This document shows positions 45,803 through 58,032 of a stretch of 64,000 nt of DNA, piece after piece. Numbering within the stretch: the first letter of the stretch is position 1; every line of letters starts with the position of its first letter. Under the pieces are notes generated by a model that saw nothing but the letters and a program-made list of their open reading frames with translations, searched no databases and was not told the DNA's origin. The position numbers and the translations under genes are program-made. The stretch spans positions 62,001-126,000 of the forward strand of contig NWQR01000007.1 of NCBI GenBank assembly GCA_002798275.1. Reading direction: 5' to 3'. Source of the stretch: Lysobacteraceae bacterium NML08-0793 (GTDB lineage: Bacteria > Pseudomonadota > Gammaproteobacteria > Xanthomonadales > Xanthomonadaceae).

Positions 45803-46898
45803 AGCCCCTGCCCTGGCACAATCCGGCGCGTGCGGAGGCGCTGTTGACTGCACTGGCAAGCCGCATCCTGATTCTCGATGGCGCGATGGGCACCATGATT
45901 CAGCGCCATGAACTGCAAGAGGCCGATTATCGCGGCGAGCGTTTCCGCGACGGCTACGACCGCCTGTTCACGCCCGATGCCCAGCATCAGCATGGCGAAG
46001 GCTGCGGCTGCGAAGGTCATGACCAGCGCGGCAACAACGATCTGCTCACCCTGACCCAACCGCAAATCATCCAAGGCATTCACCGCGAATACTTGCTGGC
46101 CGGTGCTGACCTTGTTGAAACCAATACCTTCAACTCCACCACTATTTCGCTGGCCGACTACCAATTGCAGCATCTGGTGCATGAGCTGAACTGCGAAGGG
46201 GCGCGTCTGGCCCGTGCCGCCTGTGATGAAGTGGAAGCGCAGACACCGGAAAAACCACGCTTCGTGGTCGGCGTGCTGGGGCCGACCAGCCGCACCGCCT
46301 CGCTCTCACCCGATGTCAACCGCCCCGGCTTTCGCGCCATCACCTTCGACGAACTGCGCGATACCTATCGCCAAGCCGCCGACGGTCTGATTGCCGGGGG
46401 CGCGGATATCTTGATGGTGGAAACGGTATTCGACACCCTGAACGCCAAGGCGGCATTGTTTGCCATCGAAGAAGCCTTCGACGCACTCGGTGCCCGCCTG
46501 CCGGTGATGATTTCCGGCACCATCACCGATGCTTCCGGGCGCACATTATCGGGGCAGACCGCAGAAGCCTTCTGGTATTCGCTGCGCCATGCCAGGCCAC
46601 TGGCGATTGGCCTCAATTGCGCATTGGGCGCGAAAGACCTGCGCGCACATATCGACACGCTGGCGCAGGTGGCCGATGCCTATGTCAGCACCCATCCCAA
46701 TGCCGGGTTGCCCAATGCCTTTGGCGGCTATGACGAAACGCCCGAGGACATGGCCGAGGTCTTGCGCGGCTTTGCCGAATCGGGGCTGGTCAATATCGTG
46801 GGCGGCTGCTGCGGCACCTCGCCCGACCACATCCGCGCCATCGCCGAAGTCTTAGCTCCCCTGCCGCCACGCGCACGGCCGCAACTGGAATCTGCCGC

Positions 46899-46902
<4 letters not shown>
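45799..46902 (+). CDS. metH: Methionine synthase, homocysteine-binding part (split MetH, N-terminal)
   Basis: A 367-aa protein equal to the N-terminal homocysteine module of B12-dependent methionine synthase. [20 protein letters not shown] (about 25-44), [18 protein letters not shown] (about 104-121), the zinc ligands in [12 protein letters not shown] (about 272-283) and [11 protein letters not shown] (about 335-345) are intact. An unusual His/Cys-rich stretch [12 protein letters not shown] (about 63-74) sits just before [11 protein letters not shown]. It overlaps the second half by 4 nt (ATGA), giving two polypeptides that must assemble. Splitting at this boundary is known in Xanthomonadaceae. 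Confidence 0.93.
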
Positions 46903-49583
<2,681 letters not shown>

Positions 49584-49591
49584 GCCCCACA

Positions 49592-49624
49592 AAAATGCCC
49601 GTGTCAGACACGGGCATTTTGCTT
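49592..49624. terminator. Bidirectional terminator between metH and nlpD
   Basis: A perfect 14-bp inverted repeat (AAAATGCCCGTGTC / GACACGGGCATTTT) around a single A, with T-runs on both strands, located between the convergent metH and nlpD stops. Confidence 0.88.
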
Positions 49625-49647
49625 GCAAGGCTGCGGACAAACGGCTA

Positions 49648-50460
49648 TCAGCGCTTGGGCAGATAAATCTGTGGATCGACCGGTTTTCCGTTCTGGCGGA
49701 TTTCAAAATGCAGCATATTGCGCGGTGCGCCGGTGCTGCCCAGTTCGCCAATCTGCTGCCCGGCCTTGACCAGCGCGCCTTCGTTGACCAGACGCCTGCG
49801 GTTGTGTCCATAGGCCGAGAGCCATTGGTCATCGTGCTTGATGATGATGAGCTCGCCATAGCCGACCAGACCGGCACCGGAATACACCACCGTGCCATCG
49901 GCCGTGGCGCGCACCGGCTCGCCGCCATTGCCGGCGATGTCGATGCCCTGGCGCGTGGTGTCATTGGCAAGATAGGTGGAGATAACCTGCCCACCACTGA
50001 CCGGCCATTGCCAGCGAATCTGGCTAACCGGTGCGCTCGGAGTCGTCGGCGTGTTGTTGGCCGGCGGCGGCGTCGGGCGCTGCGGCGTTGGCGTCGGGCG
50101 CGAGGTATTGCTGGCCGTTGTGCCGCCCGGATACAGGCGCAGGCGCTGCCCCGGATAAATGGTGTAAGGCGGCGGAATATCGTTCCAGAGCGCCAGATCC
50201 AGCGGGGTGATGCCGTTGGTGGTGGCGATGCGATACACCGTTTCGCCACGTTGCACCACATAAGTGGCGCCATATTTGGGCTGGGAAATCTTCGGTTGCG
50301 GCGTAACCGGTTGCGCTGCACCGCCAGCAGATTGCGAGGCCGAAGCAGCGGAATTGGAAGACGGCTGGGTGCGCACCACCGTGCTGCGGGTACAGGCAGC
50401 AAGAAGGACGGCAGTGGCAAGCAGCGCGCAGGTATTGAGCAAGGCAGTTGGGCGATTCAT
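49648..50460 (-). CDS. nlpD: NlpD-type LysM/M23 murein hydrolase activator (lipoprotein)
   Basis: A 270-aa lipoprotein with signal peptide and lipobox LLAAC (Cys about 23). It continues with a Ser/Ala/Pro linker, a LysM peptidoglycan-binding domain (GATYVVQRGETVYRIATTNG, about 64-83), a Pro/Thr linker and a LytM/M23 domain (RQGIDIAGNGGEPVRATADG, about 170-189). The zinc ligands are degenerate (RQGID instead of HxGID, RNMLHFEIR instead of HxH), as in E. coli NlpD, which activates the amidase AmiC rather than cutting murein itself. The ATG at 50458-50460 was chosen as the signal-peptide start. Part of the surE-pcm-YqaA-nlpD run. Confidence 0.92.
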   Translation of the reverse strand: MNRPTALLNTCALLATAVLLAACTRSTVVRTQPSSNSAASASQSAGGAAQPVTPQPKISQPKYGATYVVQRGETVYRIATTNGITPLDLALWNDIPPPYTIYPGQRLRLYPGGTTASNTSRPTPTPQRPTPPPANNTPTTPSAPVSQIRWQWPVSGGQVISTYLANDTTRQGIDIAGNGGEPVRATADGTVVYSGAGLVGYGELIIIKHDDQWLSAYGHNRRRLVNEGALVKAGQQIGELGSTGAPRNMLHFEIRQNGKPVDPQIYLPKR

Positions 50461-50533
50461 TTCGCGCAGGTTCCTGTAAGACAGAATCAGTGAAACTTTA
50501 CCGGGCATGGAGACGGGTTTGCTGAAGGCAGGC

Positions 50534-51121
50534 TCAGTGCCCGCGCAATTGCAACCAAACGACGGCGATGATAACCGCGATGGCAACCGCCCAACCCAGC
50601 CATTCGATATAACGGCGGATCACGGCTTCGAGCTTCTCTCCGCCCCAGGCCACCAGCCCGGCGACCAGAAAGAAACGCGCGCCACGGCCAATCAGCGAGC
50701 CAAGGATGAAGGGCACGGCGCCCACCCCGGTCGCCCCGGAAGTGATGGTGAACACTTTGTAGGGGATGGGCGTGAAGGCGGCCACAAACACGAATAAGAA
50801 GCCGTATTGCCTGAACAGCGCCTGGATTTTCTCGAAAGTGTCATCCCAGCCCAGGCGCTCCATCCACGGCCAGATCATTTCCAGTGCGTAATGCCCCAGG
50901 GCATAGCCAATCAGGCCGCCGGCAAGTGAGCCGAGGGTGCAAAGGGCGGCAAACCGCCACCATTTTTTCGGCTGGCCAAGCGTCATCGGCGCAAGCATCA
51001 CATCCGGCGGAATAGGAAACACCACGGATTCGGCCGCACTGATGCCAGTCAGCCAGGCCGGTGCATGGCGATGCCTAGCAAGACGTAGGCAAAAATCATA
51101 AATCGGAGCAAAAATCTTCAT
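50534..51121 (-). CDS. yqaA: YqaA-family inner-membrane protein (DedA-like)
   Basis: A 195-aa membrane protein of the SNARE-associated/DedA-related YqaA family: SAAESVVFPIPPDVMLAPMT (about 29-48), ALCTLGSLAGGLIGYALGHY and FVAAFTPIPYKVFTITSGAT (about 113-132), plus a C-terminal helix. Related proteins move lipid carriers or support envelope integrity; the substrate here is unknown. It lies between pcm and nlpD, 25 nt after pcm. Confidence 0.88.
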   Translation of the reverse strand: MKIFAPIYDFCLRLARHRHAPAWLTGISAAESVVFPIPPDVMLAPMTLGQPKKWWRFAALCTLGSLAGGLIGYALGHYALEMIWPWMERLGWDDTFEKIQALFRQYGFLFVFVAAFTPIPYKVFTITSGATGVGAVPFILGSLIGRGARFFLVAGLVAWGGEKLEAVIRRYIEWLGWAVAIAVIIAVVWLQLRGH

Positions 51122-51146
51122 TGAAATTTCTCGCGGCAAGCGCCGC

Positions 51147-51815
51147 TCATGCGTCCACAACACCTGCCAGAAGCGGCACAAAGCTCACCGGCGCCAGCGC
51201 CTGTTGCTGCCAGCGGTTTTCCTCATCCCGGCTGATGCGCAACAACTGGCCGTTCACCGGCGCGACCAATAGCCCGCCCGGTGCCAATTGCGCCAGCAAT
51301 GCCGGCTCAAGCGCGGCCGCACCGGCCGTCACCACGATGGCGTCAAAGGGCGCGTATTCGGCCCAGCCCACACGGCCATCATCATGGCGGCTGCGCACTT
51401 CGATGCCCAACTGGCGGAAGCGTTTGCGCGCGGTGCGCAGCAGGTCGCCAATCCGTTCTACGGTAAATACCTGGATGCCAAGCGCCGCCAGCACGCTGGC
51501 CTGATAGCCCGAGCCGGTGCCGATTTCCAGTGCAGTTTTCGGCGCGCATGCCAGCACGGTTTCGGTCATCTTTGCCACTACCCAGGGCTGGGAAATGGTT
51601 TGCCCGTGACCAATTGGCAATGCGGTGTCTTCATAGGCGCGCCCGGCAAAGGCTTCATCCACGAACAAATGTCGCGGCAAGGTGCGGATGGCCGCCAGCA
51701 CCCGTTCGTTTTCCACGCCCTGCTCGCGCAGGCGTTCAATCAGGCGGTCGCGCACGCGCTGGCCAGTCATGCCAACGCCAATGGCTTCCGGGCTTAAACG
51801 CAAACGGGAAATCAT
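51147..51815 (-). CDS. pcm: Protein-L-isoaspartate O-methyltransferase
   Basis: A 222-aa SAM-dependent enzyme that repairs isoaspartyl residues in aged proteins. [20 protein letters not shown] (about 45-64), [17 protein letters not shown] (about 69-85), SAM motif [19 protein letters not shown] (about 96-114) and [20 protein letters not shown] (about 159-178) are typical. The ATG at 51813-51815 overlaps the surE stop (ATGA); a longer open reading lies inside surE. Confidence 0.94.
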   Translation of the reverse strand: MISRLRLSPEAIGVGMTGQRVRDRLIERLREQGVENERVLAAIRTLPRHLFVDEAFAGRAYEDTALPIGHGQTISQPWVVAKMTETVLACAPKTALEIGTGSGYQASVLAALGIQVFTVERIGDLLRTARKRFRQLGIEVRSRHDDGRVGWAEYAPFDAIVVTAGAAALEPALLAQLAPGGLLVAPVNGQLLRISRDEENRWQQQALAPVSFVPLLAGVVDA

Positions 51816-52582
51816 GCCAGCTTGAAACCCTGTACCCAGCTTGCCACCTGCTCCAGCGCCTGATAGCGGGTCAGATCCACCTTGATCGGTGTAACCGAGA
51901 CCGCGCCACGCCGGATGGCATCGAAATCCGTGCCGGGACCTGCATCCTGCTCCGGGCCGGCCGGGCCAATCCAGAAGAATGCCCGCCCACGCGGATCCGG
52001 TGCAGCGATGCAACTCTCGGCGCGATGCCGGTTGCCAAGCCGCGTGGCTTCAAAGGCGCTGATTTCGTCCCATTCGATATCCGGCACATTGACGTTCAAA
52101 ATGGTGTCGGCAGGCAGCGGATCGCTCGCCAGACGTTTGACAATCTGCACGGCAGCGAATGCGGCCGTTTCAAAATGCTGCGGGTCGTGGTCGCGGCTGA
52201 CCAGCGAAATCGCCACCGCCGGAAGGCCGAGAAAGCGCCCTTCCATCGCTGCCGAAACCGTGCCGGAATAAATCACGTCATCGCCCAGATTGGCGGCATT
52301 ATTGATGCCCGACACCACCATGTCCGGCTCGGCGCGATCCTGGAACATGCCGGTCAGCGCCAGATGCACGCAATCGGTCGGCGTGCCATGCACCCGCCAA
52401 GTGTTTTCGTCCTGCTGCACCACGCGGATGGGCATGTCCAAGGTCAACGAATTGCTGGCGCCGCTGCGGTCACGGTCAGGCGCAACCACCGTGACTTCGT
52501 GCCCGGCAGCGCGCAGCTCTGCGGCCAGGATGCGGATACCCGGCGCGTCCACGCCATCATCGTTGCTCACCAAAATACGCAT
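51812..52582 (-). CDS. surE: 5'/3'-nucleotidase SurE
   Basis: A 256-aa metal-dependent nucleotidase acting on nucleoside monophosphates. N-terminal [20 protein letters not shown] with the metal-binding ND-D cluster, [17 protein letters not shown] (about 32-48), [11 protein letters not shown] (about 65-75) and [20 protein letters not shown] (about 88-107). The start at 52582 is the standard one. It heads the surE-pcm-yqaA-nlpD transcript and is divergent from the Smr gene. Confidence 0.95.
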   Translation of the reverse strand: MRILVSNDDGVDAPGIRILAAELRAAGHEVTVVAPDRDRSGASNSLTLDMPIRVVQQDENTWRVHGTPTDCVHLALTGMFQDRAEPDMVVSGINNAANLGDDVIYSGTVSAAMEGRFLGLPAVAISLVSRDHDPQHFETAAFAAVQIVKRLASDPLPADTILNVNVPDIEWDEISAFEATRLGNRHRAESCIAAPDPRGRAFFWIGPAGPEQDAGPGTDFDAIRRGAVSVTPIKVDLTRYQALEQVASWVQGFKLA

Positions 52583-52653
52583 GCGGTTGATTCGCCCAAA
52601 GAGGCGACATGATACCGGAGCCGTAACGGACGCTGGCAAAAACTGCGTAAAGT

Positions 52654-53220
52654 ATGTCGATGTCTCGCAAACTCCCGCCCCCCGAAACCCCCGATCTGGA
52701 TGATGCCGCGCTGTTCCGCAGCGCGATCGGCGAAGTGCGTGAAATCGCGCCCCGTCCGGCTCCGCCTGCCCGTCCGCGACCGGCGCCCAAGGCGGCGATG
52801 GCCGAACGCGATGAACGCGCTGCCGCCGTCGAGTTCCGCCTAGCGCTGGATGAGCAACTGCTGGGCGCGGGCGATGCGCTGGTCTATCGCCGTGATGAAG
52901 TTCCGCCGCGCACCCTGAAACGGCTGGCGCGCGGTGAATTTGCCGCCGTCGATGAGCTGGATCTGCATGGCATTGACAGCCGCAGCGCAGAAAACTGGCT
53001 GCGCGAGTTTTTGCGTCATGCCGTGCAGGAAGGCTTTGGCTGTGTGCGCATCATCCACGGCAAGGGACGCTATAGCGCTGAAGGCGTACCGGTGCTGAAA
53101 AATCTGGTGGATCGGATGTTGCGCCAACGTGCTGATGTGCTGGCTTTCCACTCTGCACCGGCGGCGCAGGGCGGCACCGGCGCCGTATTGGTTTTGCTTG
53201 CCAGCCGCCGTCGCCGTTGA
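52654..53220 (+). CDS. Smr-domain protein
   Basis: A 188-aa protein with a Pro-rich N-terminal region ([20 protein letters not shown], about 31-50) and a C-terminal Smr domain showing [19 protein letters not shown] (about 102-120) and the nuclease-type motif [19 protein letters not shown] (about 134-152). Stand-alone Smr proteins of this type (YdaL/SmrA/SmrB-like) bind or nick nucleic acids; SmrB acts on mRNA at collided ribosomes. The exact role here is not decidable. It is followed 31 nt later by the ABC exporter. Confidence 0.88.
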   Translation: MSMSRKLPPPETPDLDDAALFRSAIGEVREIAPRPAPPARPRPAPKAAMAERDERAAAVEFRLALDEQLLGAGDALVYRRDEVPPRTLKRLARGEFAAVDELDLHGIDSRSAENWLREFLRHAVQEGFGCVRIIHGKGRYSAEGVPVLKNLVDRMLRQRADVLAFHSAPAAQGGTGAVLVLLASRRRR

Positions 53221-53251
53221 AAATGGCGCTGCGCATCTCCATTGAAGGCCG

Positions 53252-55018
53252 ATGGCACGAGCACAATCGACTCCAAACAAAGAAAAAGCGCCCATCTCCA
53301 GCCTGCGCACCCTCTGGCCTTATGTAAAACGCCAGCGCGGACTGTTTTTTGCTTGGCTGCTGGCACTGGGCTGCTCTTCTGCGGCCACCCTGACCCTGCC
53401 GATGGCCTTCCGGCAAATGATTGACCACGGCTTTGCCAGTGGCAGCAATATCGACCAGACCTTCAGCCTAGTGCTGGCCGTGGTGGTGGTATTGGCACTG
53501 GCCACTGCGGCGCGGTTTTTCTTTGTCAGCCTGCTGGGCGAGCGCGTGGTCGCCGACCTGCGCCAGCGGCTGTACGCCCATCTCATCGGTCTTGACATGG
53601 CCTTCCATGATGCCAACCGCAGCGGCGAGCTGGTTTCGCGCTTGACTGCCGATGCCGAGCTCCTGCGCAGCGTGGTCGGCTCGGCGATGTCGGTCGCCCT
53701 GCGCAGCGCAGTGATCGTGATTGGCGCCCTGGTGATGCTGTTTGTCACCGCACCGAAACTAGCCGCCTGGGCGCTGCTCGGCATCCCGCTGGCCGTGCTG
53801 CCCATCGTGCTCGGTGGCCGTCGCCTGCAAAAAATCGCCCGGCAAAGCCAAGACCGGATTGCCGATGCCAATACCCATGCCGCCGAGGCGCTGGGCGCGG
53901 TCAAAACCGTGCAGGCACATGGGCGCGAAACTTGGGAGCGCAATCGCTTTGCCGAGGCCATCGACATCGCCGTGCAAGTCGCCAAAAAACGCATCAGCTG
54001 GCAATCGCTGGTTACTGCCCTCGCAATCGTGCTGATTTTCGGCGCCGTTACCTTGGTGCTGTGGAGTGGCGCACACGATGTCATCGCAGGCCGGATGAGC
54101 GCCGGTACGCTCGGCCAGTTCGTGTTTTATGCCCTAATTGGCGGCGGCTCGGTAGGGGCACTTGCCGAAGTCTGGAACGAGCTGCAACGCGCCGCAGGCG
54201 GCATGGGGCGCATCAATGAGCTTTTGCAGCAACAGCCGCAAATTCACGCCCCTGCCCAGCCCAAGCCGCTACCCGTGCCGCTGCGTGGCGAGGTGCGATT
54301 TGAGGACGTTACTTTCCACTACCCGGCTCGCCCGGACAGCGCCGCGCTGGAAAACTTCAGCCTGCATATCGCGCCCGGCGAAACCGTGGCACTGGTCGGG
54401 CCTTCGGGTGCGGGCAAAAGCACCGTGCTGTCGATGCTGCTGCGCTTCCATGACCCGGACAGCGGCACGGTCAAAATCGACGGCGAGGATATTCGCGCTT
54501 TCGCCCCGGATGCCCTGCGTCAAACGATGGCGCTGGTGCCGCAAGCCCCGAGCATTTTTGCCAGCTCCGCTGCCGACAATATCCGCTATGGCCGACTGGA
54601 AGCCACTGATGCCGAAGTGGAAGCGGCCGCCCGCGCCGCCGAGGCACTGGATTTTCTGCGTGCCCTGCCCGATGGCCTGAACGAGCAACTGGGCGAGCGT
54701 GGTGCCCGGCTTTCCGGCGGCCAGCAACAACGCATCGCCATCGCCCGTGCGCTACTCAAAGATGCCCCGATTCTGCTGCTGGACGAAGCCACATCAGCGC
54801 TGGATGCGCAAAGTGAGCGCGCCGTGCAAACCGCGCTCGAACACCTGATGCAAGGCCGCACCACTCTGGTCATCGCCCACCGCCTAGCCACCATCCTGAA
54901 AGCCGACCGCATCGTGGTGATGGACAAGGGGCGGATCGTCGCCGAGGGCACCCACCAAGCACTGCTTGCCGAAGGCGGGCTGTATGCAGAACTGGCGAAG
55001 CTGCAATTTTTGGACTGA
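53252..55018 (+). CDS. ABC exporter, fused membrane and ATPase domains (MsbA-related)
   Basis: A 588-aa half-transporter. Six-helix membrane domain (about 25-310) with QRLYAHLIGLDMAFHDANRS near residue 110. The ATPase domain has Walker A LVGPSGAGKSTVLSMLLRFH (about 379-398), Q-loop ALVPQAP, signature LSGGQQQRIAIARALLKDAP (about 486-505), Walker B ILLLDEATSALD and His-switch IAHRLA. It works as a homodimer in the inner membrane. It resembles the MsbA-related exporter group, but the substrate is unknown. It ends back to back with tsaE (no intergenic base). Confidence 0.9.
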   Translation: MARAQSTPNKEKAPISSLRTLWPYVKRQRGLFFAWLLALGCSSAATLTLPMAFRQMIDHGFASGSNIDQTFSLVLAVVVVLALATAARFFFVSLLGERVVADLRQRLYAHLIGLDMAFHDANRSGELVSRLTADAELLRSVVGSAMSVALRSAVIVIGALVMLFVTAPKLAAWALLGIPLAVLPIVLGGRRLQKIARQSQDRIADANTHAAEALGAVKTVQAHGRETWERNRFAEAIDIAVQVAKKRISWQSLVTALAIVLIFGAVTLVLWSGAHDVIAGRMSAGTLGQFVFYALIGGGSVGALAEVWNELQRAAGGMGRINELLQQQPQIHAPAQPKPLPVPLRGEVRFEDVTFHYPARPDSAALENFSLHIAPGETVALVGPSGAGKSTVLSMLLRFHDPDSGTVKIDGEDIRAFAPDALRQTMALVPQAPSIFASSAADNIRYGRLEATDAEVEAAARAAEALDFLRALPDGLNEQLGERGARLSGGQQQRIAIARALLKDAPILLLDEATSALDAQSERAVQTALEHLMQGRTTLVIAHRLATILKADRIVVMDKGRIVAEGTHQALLAEGGLYAELAKLQFLD

Positions 55019-55486
55019 TCAAGCCGCGAGATTCAAGCGAGCCAGCCAGTTTTTCCCGGTTTCGCTGCTGGCCTCGGCGGTAAAACTCCGCCCGAGCCCG
55101 TCAATGGCAAGATGGATTTCCAGATCGGCGGGCGGCAAGGCCGTGCCGCCGCGCTCGGGCCACTCCACCAACCATAGCGCCACGCTGTCAGGCTCGATGC
55201 CGAGAAACTCCAACTCGCCGGGGTCGCCAATGCGATACAGATCCATATGCAGCGCCTCGCGGCCATCGGCCAGCGGATAGCGTTCCACCAGCGTATAGGT
55301 TGGGCTGCGGATGGCGCCGGTTACGCCCAGCGCACGCAAAAAAGCCCGCGCAAAACTGGATTTGCCCGCACCCAAATCACCATGCAGATGCAGTACGGCG
55401 GTATCCGGGCGGCTCTGGGCAAAACGCGCCGCAAGCGCATCGGTGGCTTCGGCATCAGGGAGGAAAATGGATTTCATTGCAGACAT
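55019..55486 (-). CDS. tsaE: tRNA t6A37 threonylcarbamoyladenosine synthesis ATPase TsaE
   Basis: A 155-aa P-loop ATPase that works with TsaB and TsaD to form t6A at position 37 of ANN-decoding tRNAs. Walker A LHGDLGAGKSSFARAFLRAL (about 34-53), SPTYTLVERYPL (about 61-72), HMDLYRIGDPGELEFLGIEP (about 80-99) and LVEWPERGG (about 106-114). Overlaps nnrD by 13 nt. Confidence 0.94.
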   Translation of the reverse strand: MSAMKSIFLPDAEATDALAARFAQSRPDTAVLHLHGDLGAGKSSFARAFLRALGVTGAIRSPTYTLVERYPLADGREALHMDLYRIGDPGELEFLGIEPDSVALWLVEWPERGGTALPPADLEIHLAIDGLGRSFTAEASSETGKNWLARLNLAA

Positions 55487-56931
55487 TCGCTTATTGCATC
55501 AAACAACTTGGCAGTAACATCGCGCGCCAAAAGGCTGGCCTCACCACATGCTTGCGCGGCGATATCCCCGGCGCGGCCATGCAGCCAGGCGCCGATGCAG
55601 GCGGCCGGCATCGGTGCGTAGCCTTGCGCAAGAAGCGTTGTGATGATGCCGGTCAGGGTATCGCCCATGCCGGCTGAGGCCATGCCGGGGTTGCCAACTG
55701 CCAGCACATTCGGGGTGTGACCGGGCGCGGCAATCACGCTGCCTGCGCCTTTCAATACCACAGCGCACTGGTAACGCTCGGCAAGCGCGCAGGCAGCGGC
55801 AATCCGGTCGCGGGCAATATCCGCTGTTGTGCAGCCAAGTAACCGCGCTGCCTCACCCGGATGCGGGGTCAGCAGCGCTTGCGGCACGGGTTTTGGCGCT
55901 GCCGCCAACAGATTCAGTGCATCGGCATCCAGTACACAGGGCTTGCCGCTGGCAAGCACGCGATTGAAATGCGCCTGCGCCCAGTCGCTTTGCCCAAGCC
56001 CGGTGCCGAGCGCAATGGCATCCGCTGCGGTGAGTGCATCGCCCAGTGCCTCGTCACCGGCCAGCGTCATCGCTTCCGGGCAGCGGCTGAGCAAGGCGGT
56101 GTGATGTTCGGCGCGCGTTGCCACCTGCACCCAGCCAGCACCGCTGCGCAGCGCGGCTTCTGCACAAAGCAGCACCGCGCCCCCCATACCGTGGTCGCCG
56201 CCCACTACCAGCACCCGGCCATAATCACCCTTGTGGCTATCGCGTTTGCGGCACAGCAATACCGGCTCGACAAAGATATGCGCGCGCGGCTGCAAACCGT
56301 CAAAGCATTCCCGCGGCACATCCAGCGGCGCCAAGCCGAGCGCGCCAACATGGTTGCAGGCCCTGCCGGTGGCAAGCCCGGCATGAGCGGCGATGAATTG
56401 CAGGGTTAGCCGTGCATCAATCGCTGCACCCGGCACATGGCCGGTTTCTGCATCCACGCCGCTTGGGGTATCCAGCGCCAGAATCTCTGCCGGATGGGCA
56501 TTGGCCGCAGCGATCAGGGCGGCGGGCTCGCCCTGCGGTGCACGCGCAAGGCCGATGCCGAACAACGCATCGACAATCACATCGGCATGGGGCAATTCGC
56601 CGGTGAATATTTCCACCCTGCCGCCTGCGTCGCGGTATTCCTGCGCCATTTGTTGCGCCAGTTTGCTGCTTGGCGGCAGCGATGCCGCTTGCAGCACGCA
56701 TACCGACCGCCCAGAAAGCAGCGCATGCTGCGCCAGCACCCAGCCATCGCCGCCATTATTACCAGGGCCTGCCAGTACGATGATGCGCCGCGCATCCGGC
56801 CAATGCCCAAGCAATGTCCGCCACGCCGCCTGCCCGGCACGGCGCATCAGTTCATCTTCGGCAAGCCCGGCCTGTACGCCTGCCCGGCGCTCCAACTCTC
56901 GCAACGCAGTATTGTCATAAAGCTCAAACAT
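55474..56931 (-). CDS. nnrD: Bifunctional NAD(P)HX epimerase / ADP-dependent dehydratase
   Basis: A 485-aa metabolite-repair enzyme. The N-terminal YjeF epimerase domain has VLAGPGNNGGDGWVLAQHAL (about 52-71) and LALDTPSGVDAETGHVPG (about 152-169). The C-terminal ribokinase-like dehydratase has SHKGDYGRVLVVGGDHGMGG (about 232-251), LLTPHPGEAARLLGC (about 356-370) and the phosphate/Mg site GNPGMASAGMGDTLTGII (about 418-435). It restores damaged NAD(P)H. nnrD-tsaE is a common pair. Confidence 0.94.
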   Translation of the reverse strand: MFELYDNTALRELERRAGVQAGLAEDELMRRAGQAAWRTLLGHWPDARRIIVLAGPGNNGGDGWVLAQHALLSGRSVCVLQAASLPPSSKLAQQMAQEYRDAGGRVEIFTGELPHADVIVDALFGIGLARAPQGEPAALIAAANAHPAEILALDTPSGVDAETGHVPGAAIDARLTLQFIAAHAGLATGRACNHVGALGLAPLDVPRECFDGLQPRAHIFVEPVLLCRKRDSHKGDYGRVLVVGGDHGMGGAVLLCAEAALRSGAGWVQVATRAEHHTALLSRCPEAMTLAGDEALGDALTAADAIALGTGLGQSDWAQAHFNRVLASGKPCVLDADALNLLAAAPKPVPQALLTPHPGEAARLLGCTTADIARDRIAAACALAERYQCAVVLKGAGSVIAAPGHTPNVLAVGNPGMASAGMGDTLTGIITTLLAQGYAPMPAACIGAWLHGRAGDIAAQACGEASLLARDVTAKLFDAISECLQ

Positions 56932-57016
56932 GCGGGGATTTTAGTGGCTGTTGGTGCGCCTGCTTGCAATGCGATGTTTTCTTGTGCCCCCGGATTATCT
57001 GCGGCTGCTCTTGCGG

Positions 57017-58030
57017 CTATCCCGCAGCGGGTGCTTCAAGCAGCTCGCGCAATACAGTGGTGGCGTAACAGCCGGGGGGCAGTTGGAAGCTCAGTTGCAA
57101 TACATCCGCTGCCGGCCATTGCCAGGTGAAGTTTTCCGGTAGCAGTCGCAGGCTGCGACGCTCCTGTTTCAGCCCGGCCTGCTCCAGTCCCGCGCATAGC
57201 ACCGGATGCTGCGCGGCGATTTGCAGCTCCAGCGCCGCAGTAGCGTGCTCGCTGCGCAGCTGTCCACGCCCCCAGAGTGCGCCGGTGGGATGGATATCGA
57301 AATCGGCAAGGCGCGCCTGCAAGGCTGGGCTTGGCGGTTCGGGGCCAAAGATGCTTTGGCTGCCGGCCAGCATGAAAACATCGCCCGGCAGTGCCTGATT
57401 CCAACTGCCTGCCGCAACCCGAGCCGCCAGTATCTGATTGAAGATTTCCGCGCGTGCGGCAGAAAGCAATATCGAGCGCAATTCGCGCTTTACCCGGCGC
57501 CCGGCGAACATCGCACGGGCTTTTTCCACGTTTTCGCCGCCGCGCCCAAAGCGCTGCTCGCCAAAATAATTGGGAACGCCGATGGCGGCGATGCTGGCTA
57601 GCCGTGTCTCGATGGCTGCGCGTGCGCCAAGCACTTCGCGCAGGCGCAATACAAAGCGGTTTCCCGCCAGTGCGCCCCGTGGCAATTTGCGGCTATGCCA
57701 GTGGCTTGCCAGCAGGCGAATCCCCGGCTGTTCAAGCGCGGCCAGATCCGGGGCGATTTTCTTTGGTAGCCATACCGAAAACCGTTGGCAGGTCAGCGCA
57801 TTGCGATCTTTTAGCCCGGCATAGGACACCGCAGAAAGCGCCACACCCGCCCACTGGGCGATTTTTTGTGCGACTTCCGTGGTGTTTTTTTCGCGCTTTT
57901 CTATCGTGAGCAACAGATGCTCGCCACTGCCGCTGGCAGCAAAAGCGTCAATTTCTTCAACGAAAAAATCTTCCGGCAGGCTGCGGATTTTCGCCTGCAT
58001 CACCGGCGCGCCGTGGGCATGCGGCAGCAT
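57017..58030 (-). CDS. truD: tRNA pseudouridine(13) synthase TruD
   Basis: A 337-aa enzyme making pseudouridine 13 in tRNA-Glu. N-terminal IRSLPEDFFVEEI (about 15-27), SGEHLLLTIEKREKNT (about 35-50), the catalytic Asp in VSYAGLKDRNALTCQRFSVW (about 68-87) and VPNYFGEQRFGRGGENV (about 153-169) identify it. It lies 2 nt after ispF, at the end of the ftsB-ispD-ispF-truD run. Confidence 0.95.
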   Translation of the reverse strand: MLPHAHGAPVMQAKIRSLPEDFFVEEIDAFAASGSGEHLLLTIEKREKNTTEVAQKIAQWAGVALSAVSYAGLKDRNALTCQRFSVWLPKKIAPDLAALEQPGIRLLASHWHSRKLPRGALAGNRFVLRLREVLGARAAIETRLASIAAIGVPNYFGEQRFGRGGENVEKARAMFAGRRVKRELRSILLSAARAEIFNQILAARVAAGSWNQALPGDVFMLAGSQSIFGPEPPSPALQARLADFDIHPTGALWGRGQLRSEHATAALELQIAAQHPVLCAGLEQAGLKQERRSLRLLPENFTWQWPAADVLQLSFQLPPGCYATTVLRELLEAPAAG

Positions 58031-58032
58031 GG

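Noticed and set aside
49648-50460. NlpD as an active M23 endopeptidase
   Set aside because: The HxxxD and HxH zinc ligands are incomplete, as in E. coli NlpD, so an activator role is preferred.
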